From: Sphingopyxis granuli NBRC 100800
GTDB lineage: Bacteria; Pseudomonadota; Alphaproteobacteria; Sphingomonadales; Sphingomonadaceae
Direction: 5' to 3'
DNA length: 64,000 nt
Assembly (NCBI RefSeq): GCF_001591045.1
Contig: NZ_BCUA01000014.1
Span: 1-64,000, forward strand
Positions 58,832 through 64,000 of this stretch are shown here, one piece after another; the stretch's first letter is position 1; each line of letters opens with the position of its first letter. The notes beneath the pieces were generated by a model. That model saw nothing but the letters and a program-made list of their open reading frames with translations. It searched no databases and had not been told where the DNA came from. The position numbers and the translations under genes are program-made.

Positions 58832-59601
58832 GCGCCTGCTGCCTTCAGATAGAGCGGTTCGAACGCGCCGTCCTGCCGCAGGTCGATGCGCCCCTGCCGC
58901 GCCAGTTCGAGCGCGGCGAGGAAGCTCGACGCGATCGCCGAGCGGCGCAGGGGTCCGTCATAATCGGCCGGCAGGAAATCGGACAGTTCGGCCCAGTCGA
59001 GCCGGACGCCGATCATGCGTTCGAGATGCTGGAGCGCCGCGTCGAGCGTCACCACCGGCCGGCGCGCGACCATGTGCACGACCGGCTCGGTCCGCAGCTT
59101 CACCTGGCCGTAGGCGGCGAGCAGGTCGTAGAGGCTGGCGTCCCAGCGCCGCTTGCGGACGTCGTGCAGCCCCTCCGGATGCGGGCGCAGAAAAACGTCG
59201 CGGCCGACGCGGTCGCGCGCGAGCAGCCGCGCCGCCGCTTCGCGCATCGCCGCGAGCCGCTGAAGCCGCAATTGCAGGCGCAGCGCCAGTTCGTCGGGCG
59301 ACGGGTCCTCCGCCGGGTCCTTCGGCAGCAGCAGCGCCGACTTGAGGTAGGCGAGCCACGCCGCCATCACCAGATAATCGGCCGCGACCTCCAGCTTCAG
59401 CGCGCGCATCTCGGCGATGAAGGCGAGATATTGCTCGACCAGCGCGAGGATCGAGATCTGCCGCAGATCGACCTTCTGGCTGCGCGCCAGCGTCAGCAAC
59501 AGGTCGAGCGGCCCTTCCCAGCTGTCGAGCGAAAGCTGGAGCGCATCCTCGCGCTCCGTTGCCGCCGGCACGACGTCATAGGCGAGCGGCAGTTCGTCCA
59601 C
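58828..59601 (-). CDS. scpA: Segregation and condensation protein A
   Basis: The kleisin subunit that bridges Smc heads. It has 257 residues from GTG 59601, chosen because GAGG lies six bases before it and it sits at the nagZ stop. The N-terminal kleisin motif is LSLDSWEGPLDLLLTLARSQKVDLRQISI (residues 21-49), and the C-terminal winged helix is SSFLAALELARQGRIDLRQ. The same promoter as argS-nagZ is likely, so chromosome condensation and cell-wall recycling genes are co-expressed here. Confidence 0.95.
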   Translation of the reverse strand: MDELPLAYDVVPAATEREDALQLSLDSWEGPLDLLLTLARSQKVDLRQISILALVEQYLAFIAEMRALKLEVAADYLVMAAWLAYLKSALLLPKDPAEDPSPDELALRLQLRLQRLAAMREAAARLLARDRVGRDVFLRPHPEGLHDVRKRRWDASLYDLLAAYGQVKLRTEPVVHMVARRPVVTLDAALQHLERMIGVRLDWAELSDFLPADYDGPLRRSAIASSFLAALELARQGRIDLRQDGAFEPLYLKAAGA

Positions 59602-59608
59602 CGGCGCC

Positions 59609-60616
59609 TCAGGCCACCGCGAGAAGCGCGTCGCGCTGGTCGACGAGCAGGTCGAACGCGCGCGGGTCGTGCGCGCCGGCGATCCGGTCCATCGCACCTT
59701 CGAGCCGCGCCAGCGACGCCGGGCCCATCGGATCGAGCGCCTGCGCGATGCCGACCATGTCGTCCATCTTCGCCCAGCAGTTGAGCGCGATGTCGCACCC
59801 CGCCGCGATCGCCGCCGCCGCGCGCTGCGGCACGCCGCCCGACAAGGCCTTCATGTCGAGGTCGTCGGTCATCAGCAGGCCGTGGAAACCGATACGCTGG
59901 CGGATCACATGGTCGATGACGAAGGGCGACAGCGTCGCGGGCCGGTCGGCGTCCCAGGCGTCGAAGACGACGTGGCAGGTCATCGCCATCGCGGCATCGC
60001 GCAGCGCCGCGAAGGGCGCGAGATCGGTCTGGAGGTCGTGATCGGACGCGGTGACGACCGAAAGCGCCTCGTGCGAATCGAACCGGGCGCGGCCGTGGCC
60101 GGGGATATGCTTGACGACGCCGAGCACGCCGCCCGCCTGCAATCCGCCGAGGATCGCGCGGCCGAGCGCGGCGACGCGCATCGGCTCGCTGCCCAGCGCA
60201 CGGTCGCCGATGACGTCGCTCGCCCCCGGCTGGCGCACGTCGAGCAGCGGCAGGCAGTCGACCGTGATGCCGACCTCCGCCAGCATCACCGCGAGCGCCA
60301 TCGCGTTGAGCCGCGCCGCCTCGATCGCGCTCGCCGGCGCGCGCTCGTACAGCGCGTCGAAGGCCGCGCCGCTGGGGAAATCGGGCCATTCGGGCGCCTT
60401 CATGCGCGCGACGCGCCCGCCCTCCTGATCGATCAGGATCGGCAGCGGGTCGCGGCCGTCGAGGCTGCGCAGATCGTCGGTGAGGCGCCGCAGCTGGTCG
60501 CGATTCGCGATATTGCGGCCGAACAGGATGTAGCCCGCGGGCTGGCTGTCGCGGAAGAAGGCGCGCTCGTCTTCGGTCAGGGTCAGGCCCGACAGGCCGA
60601 AAATAGCGGGTATCAT
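59609..60616 (-). CDS. nagZ: Beta-N-acetylglucosaminidase
   Basis: Cytosolic GH3 enzyme of peptidoglycan recycling that removes N-acetylglucosamine from anhydro-muropeptides. 335 residues. The conserved loop KHIPGHGRARFDSH (169-182) supplies the His-Asp acid-base pair, and the nucleophile Asp is in LLMTDDLDMKAL (248-259). No signal peptide. It lies between the SPOR protein and scpA in the conserved alphaproteobacterial order. Confidence 0.95.
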   Translation of the reverse strand: MIPAIFGLSGLTLTEDERAFFRDSQPAGYILFGRNIANRDQLRRLTDDLRSLDGRDPLPILIDQEGGRVARMKAPEWPDFPSGAAFDALYERAPASAIEAARLNAMALAVMLAEVGITVDCLPLLDVRQPGASDVIGDRALGSEPMRVAALGRAILGGLQAGGVLGVVKHIPGHGRARFDSHEALSVVTASDHDLQTDLAPFAALRDAAMAMTCHVVFDAWDADRPATLSPFVIDHVIRQRIGFHGLLMTDDLDMKALSGGVPQRAAAAIAAGCDIALNCWAKMDDMVGIAQALDPMGPASLARLEGAMDRIAGAHDPRAFDLLVDQRDALLAVA

Positions 60617-60724
60617 CGTGCGTCAACCTCCATCGGTCGGCGCCCCCTCATGCGGCAACCAGATCGAGCATCATGCCATAGCCGCGCCGCCGAACCAATG
60701 CCGCGTGCGGCGGGGCGGGTCGAT

Positions 60725-61501
60725 TCAGCGGACGATGACGCAATTTTCGCCGGCAACGCGCAATTTTCCGCACAGGCCGGCCGCATTGGCCGCCGTTCCC
60801 GCCGAAACGCGCAGGCGATAGACGGTGCTGTCGCCGACCTTCGCCGGCGAGACCGAGCGATTGAGCTCCGCAAGATAGGCGAAACGCTTCGACAGGTTCG
60901 TCCACGCCTTGGTCGCCGCCGCCTCGCTGCTGAAGGCGCCGAGCTGGACCATCGTCGTGCCGCCGGGCGCAGGCGCCTCTTTCGCCGTGTCTTCGGCGGT
61001 CTTGACCGACATGGCGGCGGGCTTCGGCTTGCCCTTGTCGGCGGCCGCGATGCGCGCCGCCTCCGCCTTCGCGGCCGTCGCCTTGTCGGCGCTGGTCTTT
61101 GCAGCGGCCGCCCTGGCCGCCGCTTCGCGTTCGGCGGGAGTCACCGCGGGTTCTTCGGGCATGCGGCTGGGATCGACGCGGCCCGCGGGCTCGGCCCCCT
61201 CGCTCGCGGCGAAGCTGGCGTCGCCTTCGCCCTCGAACGTCCGGGCGGCATCGTTGCTCGGCACGACCTTGTAATCGCCGTCCTGCGCAGCGATCAGTTC
61301 GCCCTTGCCGCGCGCGCCGCCGTTCTGGATCCACCACAGGCCGCCGAGCACGGCGCCGATCAGCAGCAGCCCGCCGAGCACCATGACGAGCAGGCGCACC
61401 GGCGACACTTCGCCGTCATCCTCGAAATCCTCCGCAGCCTCCAGCCAGGGCAGGCGATCCTCGCCCTCCAGACCCAGCCCAGCGTCCGTCTCTTCGGCCA
61501 T
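60725..61501 (-). CDS. SPOR-domain membrane protein
   Basis: A 258-residue bitopic inner-membrane protein. An acidic cytosolic part (1-40) precedes membrane helix LLVMVLGGLLLIGAVLGGLW. A Lys/Ala-rich periplasmic linker with coiled-coil tendency (about 120-170) leads to the C-terminal SPOR domain (about 180-258) with MVQLGAFSSEAAATKAW and VYRLRVSAG. SPOR domains bind denuded peptidoglycan at the division site. It overlaps argS by ATGA, in the usual gene order. Confidence 0.92.
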   Translation of the reverse strand: MAEETDAGLGLEGEDRLPWLEAAEDFEDDGEVSPVRLLVMVLGGLLLIGAVLGGLWWIQNGGARGKGELIAAQDGDYKVVPSNDAARTFEGEGDASFAASEGAEPAGRVDPSRMPEEPAVTPAEREAAARAAAAKTSADKATAAKAEAARIAAADKGKPKPAAMSVKTAEDTAKEAPAPGGTTMVQLGAFSSEAAATKAWTNLSKRFAYLAELNRSVSPAKVGDSTVYRLRVSAGTAANAAGLCGKLRVAGENCVIVR

Positions 61502-63228
61502 CACAGCATCTCCTCGAGCGCCTCGACCCCCATCAGGTGCAGCCCGTTGCGGATAACCTGCCCGATTCCGTCGGCCAAATAAAGCCGCGTCGCGGTCAGT
61601 TCGGCGTCCTGCGTCAATATGATACGCGCCTCGGGCCGGTCGTTGCCCATGTTCCACCACGCGTGGAAGGCGGCGGCGACCTCTCCGAGATAAAAGGCGA
61701 TGCGGTGCGGCTCGCGCGCCGCCGCGGCCGATTCGACGATGCGCGGGAACTGCGCGAGCAGCTTGACGAGACCGAGTTCATGATCGTCGAGCCGCACCGG
61801 GTTCGGCGCCGCGGGGGCGATCCCCGCCTCCGCGAGCTTGCGCTTGAGCGAGGCGATCCGCGCATGCGCATATTGGACATAGAAGACCGGATTGTCGCGC
61901 GACGCCTCGACCACCTTCGCGAAATCGAAATCCATCTGCGCGTCGGCCTTGCGCGTCAGCATGGTGAAGCGCACCGCGTCCTTGCCGACCTCGTCGACGA
62001 TGTCGGCGAGCGTCACGAAATTGCCCGCGCGCTTCGACATCTTGAACGGCTCGCCATTCTTGAGCAGGCGGACCATCTGGACGAGCTTGACGTCGAAGCG
62101 CGTCTTGCCGCCGGTCAGCGCCGCGACCGCGGCCTTGATGCGCTTGACCGTTCCGGCATGGTCGGCGCCCCAGATGTCGATCAGTTCGTCGGCATTCTGC
62201 GCCTTCTGGTAATGATAGGCGAGGTCGGCGCCGAAATAGGTCCAGCTTCCGTCCGATTTCCGGATCGGCCGGTCCTGATCGTCGCCGAAACGCGTCGAGC
62301 GGAACAGCGGCAGTTCGACCGCTTCCCAATCATCAGGCGTCTCGCCCTTCGGGGCTTCGAGCAGGCCATCGTAGACGAGATCATGCTCGCGCAGCCACGC
62401 CTCGGCCGCGGCGGGCTTGCCCGCGGCCTGCAATTCAGCCTCCGACGCGAAAAGGTCGTGATGGATGCCCAGCTTGGCGAGGTCGGCGCGGATCATGTCC
62501 ATCATCGCCGCGACGGCGACCTTGCGGAACGGCACCAGCCATTCGCTTTCGGGCGCCGTCACGAAGCGGTCGCCATATTCGGCGGCGAGGCTTTCGCCGA
62601 CCGGCTTCAGATAGTCGCCCGGATAGAGCCCTTCGGGAATCGCCCCGATCGCCTCGCCAAGCGCTTCGCGGTAGCGCAGGTGCGCCGAGCGCGCGAGCAC
62701 GTCGACCTGCGCGCCGGCGTCGTTGACATAATATTCGCGCGTGACCCGATGCCCGACATATTCGAGCAGCGCGGCGAGCGCGTCGCCGACGACCGCACCG
62801 CGGCAATGGCCGACGTGCATCGGGCCGGTGGGATTCGCCGAGACATATTCGACGTTGACGCGGCGCCCCGCGCCGACCGCCGACCGCCCGTAATCTTCGC
62901 GCTGCGCGTGGACCAGCGCCAGTTCGGCGCGCCAGCTTTCGTCGGCGAGGCGCAGGTTGATGAAGCCGGGACCGGCGACGCTCGCCTCGACCACCTCATC
63001 GAGCGCGCCCAGTTGCTGCACGAGTTGTTCGGCGAGCGCGCGCGGGTTGGTCCCGGCCGGCTTGGCGAGCACCATCGCCGCGTTGGTCGCGACGTCGCCG
63101 TGCGACGGATCGCGCGGCGGTTCGACGCTGATCGCACCGCGGTCGAGCCCGGCGGGCAGCGCGCCCTGCGCGACGAGCGCATCGAGCGCGGCGTTGATAT
63201 GGTCGGAAAAACGGCTGAACAGGGTCAC
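61501..63228 (-). CDS. argS: Arginyl-tRNA synthetase
   Basis: Charges tRNA-Arg. 575 residues, start GTG 63228. The HIGH-type motif is NPTGPMHVGHCRG (HVGH at 138-141). The N-terminal tRNA-recognition domain is 1-105, and the C-terminal DALR anticodon-binding domain is about 460-575. MSKRAGNFVTL is the KMSKS-type region, the ArgS variant. First gene of the argS-SPOR-nagZ-scpAB-tatABC run. Confidence 0.96.
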   Translation of the reverse strand: MTLFSRFSDHINAALDALVAQGALPAGLDRGAISVEPPRDPSHGDVATNAAMVLAKPAGTNPRALAEQLVQQLGALDEVVEASVAGPGFINLRLADESWRAELALVHAQREDYGRSAVGAGRRVNVEYVSANPTGPMHVGHCRGAVVGDALAALLEYVGHRVTREYYVNDAGAQVDVLARSAHLRYREALGEAIGAIPEGLYPGDYLKPVGESLAAEYGDRFVTAPESEWLVPFRKVAVAAMMDMIRADLAKLGIHHDLFASEAELQAAGKPAAAEAWLREHDLVYDGLLEAPKGETPDDWEAVELPLFRSTRFGDDQDRPIRKSDGSWTYFGADLAYHYQKAQNADELIDIWGADHAGTVKRIKAAVAALTGGKTRFDVKLVQMVRLLKNGEPFKMSKRAGNFVTLADIVDEVGKDAVRFTMLTRKADAQMDFDFAKVVEASRDNPVFYVQYAHARIASLKRKLAEAGIAPAAPNPVRLDDHELGLVKLLAQFPRIVESAAAAREPHRIAFYLGEVAAAFHAWWNMGNDRPEARIILTQDAELTATRLYLADGIGQVIRNGLHLMGVEALEEML

Positions 63229-63378
63229 GGCATCGGGCCTATCTTGGGTCGGACGGAATGGAGCGCGCCCTACCGCAGCTTGGCGGGCGCGAAAAGCCCC
63301 GCGTCGCCCGGACCGGGGCGCTGGCGCGGGCGGGGGCGCGGAAGGCCGGCGAACGGCGCCGCGGCGGCGGCGCGCGCC
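63229..63378. other. 150-base GC-rich intergenic region
   Basis: Between the partial lipoprotein gene and argS. Very GC-rich with several short inverted repeats (for example GCGCCGCGGCGGCGGCGCGC near 63354), but no clear gene. It probably contains the argS promoter; I cannot place it. Confidence 0.4.
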
Positions 63379-64000
63379 CTATCGTCGGACGTTGTATTCG
63401 AGCTGGTCCTGCGTGAGCTGGAAGCCGACGAGCAGTTCGAAGCTCGAACGCTGGACGGCGGCGCGCACCTCGGGCTGGCTGAGCGGGTCGATCGCGGCGT
63501 CCTGATCGCCCGCCTTGCGCTTGCGGGTGATGCGTTCCTGAATGTCGGCGGGCAGGGTCGCGGCGGCCCGGTCGACATAGGCCGACGCCTGGCCGTGGCC
63601 GACCGCGCGCGTCTGACCGGCGGGGAAGGTCACGCTGACCTGGCCCAGCCGCTTGGCGACGATCGCGGTGCCGCCCTGCACGACGGTCGCGAAATAGGGG
63701 AGCGTCACCGTGCGTTCCGCCCCCGCGTCGCGGCGCGTCGCGACGACGTCGAACGACGCGAGCTGGAACACCTTCTCACCGCCCTCGTTGCACTGCGGCG
63801 CGAGATTGGTGATCGAGGCGACGACGTCGATCGCGCTGGCGTCGCGGCTGGTCGTCGGGTCGAACAGGGTGATGTCGCCGGTATGGAGCGGCACCGCCAC
63901 CGCCGGACATGTCGAGCGCGTCGCGGTGATGCCGACGCCGGCCGACACGTCGATCTCGTTGTCGCCGGCGCAGCCAGCCACCATCGTCAAGGCCGCCGCC
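63379..64000 (-). CDS. Predicted lipoprotein, 5' end outside the window
   Basis: At least 206 residues, incomplete at the N terminus. The visible part begins with hydrophobic AAALTMVAG and then Cys, a lipobox. An Ig-like or beta-rich body follows (HTGDITLFDP, ITNLAPQC, FDVVATRRD, VTLPYFATVVQGG) and a helical basic end (QERITRKRKAG). I do not recognise a named family, but this layout is seen in alphaproteobacterial envelope proteins. It precedes argS on the same strand. Confidence 0.75.
   Translation of the reverse strand, partial: AAALTMVAGCAGDNEIDVSAGVGITATRSTCPAVAVPLHTGDITLFDPTTSRDASAIDVVASITNLAPQCNEGGEKVFQLASFDVVATRRDAGAERTVTLPYFATVVQGGTAIVAKRLGQVSVTFPAGQTRAVGHGQASAYVDRAAATLPADIQERITRKRKAGDQDAAIDPLSQPEVRAAVQRSSFELLVGFQLTQDQLEYNVRR

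Overview
The window is a gene-dense, high-GC stretch of an alphaproteobacterial chromosome, most likely from a sphingomonad (Sphingopyxis/Sphingomonas type). This is inferred from protein content, gene order, GC-rich third codon positions, the alphaproteobacterial SOS operator form GTTC-N7-GTTC, and palindromic intergenic repeats. Almost everything is core metabolism or information processing. I see no phage, insertion sequence, CRISPR array, rRNA or tRNA.

Layout. (1) 188-7387, minus strand: a tightly coupled run reading leftwards: electron-transfer-flavoprotein dehydrogenase, TPR protein, ispE, N-formylglutamate amidohydrolase, ilvD, small lipoprotein. (2) 7507-11272, plus strand: degenerate uracil-DNA-glycosylase-like protein, lytic transglycosylase, and a PA0069-type radical SAM protein with a perfect SOS box in its promoter. 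(3) 11411-24323, mostly minus strand: acyl-CoA ligase, dnaE, glutathione peroxidase, lolD and lolC/E, Crp/Fnr regulator, pyrG, secG, tpiA. An AT-rich orphan zinc-ribbon gene (16845-17453) interrupts it. (4) 24526-32352, plus strand: a PpiD-like foldase, trpE, a secreted alpha/beta hydrolase, trpG, trpD, trpC and lexA. (5) 32306-37326: comEC (minus, overlapping the lexA 3' end), then gltX and gltA. (6) 37408-40959, minus strand: a kinase-like protein without its phospho-acceptor histidine, a coupled unknown protein, and a membrane protein with a sugar-nucleotidyltransferase-like front half. (7) 41498-46027, plus strand: gyrA, DUF952, a TauD-type dioxygenase and a host-attachment-family protein. 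(8) 46075-56680: lysoplasmalogenase-like protein, trmFO, EF-hand protein, oxyR, pgsA, LplT-like transporter, RNase T2, nadC, a cyclophilin, mgtE and an entericidin-like peptide. (9) 56700-64000, minus strand: the cluster argS, SPOR protein, nagZ, scpA, scpB, tatA, tatB, tatC, preceded by a partial lipoprotein gene at the right edge.

How the genes work together. Tryptophan synthesis (trpEGDC) shares a transcription direction with a periplasmic foldase. Envelope maintenance is covered by the lytic transglycosylase, nagZ, the SPOR protein, Lol export, Tat export and SecG. lexA carries a promoter-overlapping SOS box, and the same box occurs at the radical SAM gene about 21 kb away, which suggests that gene belongs to the local SOS regulon.

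The most unusual material is between genes: several families of palindromic elements. One is a roughly 120-bp composite present three times, whose central stem is kept by compensatory base changes. Other points of interest are the AT-rich zinc-ribbon gene, the histidine-less kinase, and a leader with a tandem repeat and hairpins before the entericidin-like gene. I did not find a clear new multi-gene system. The best candidates for undescribed biology are the composite repeat and the SOS-linked radical SAM gene.
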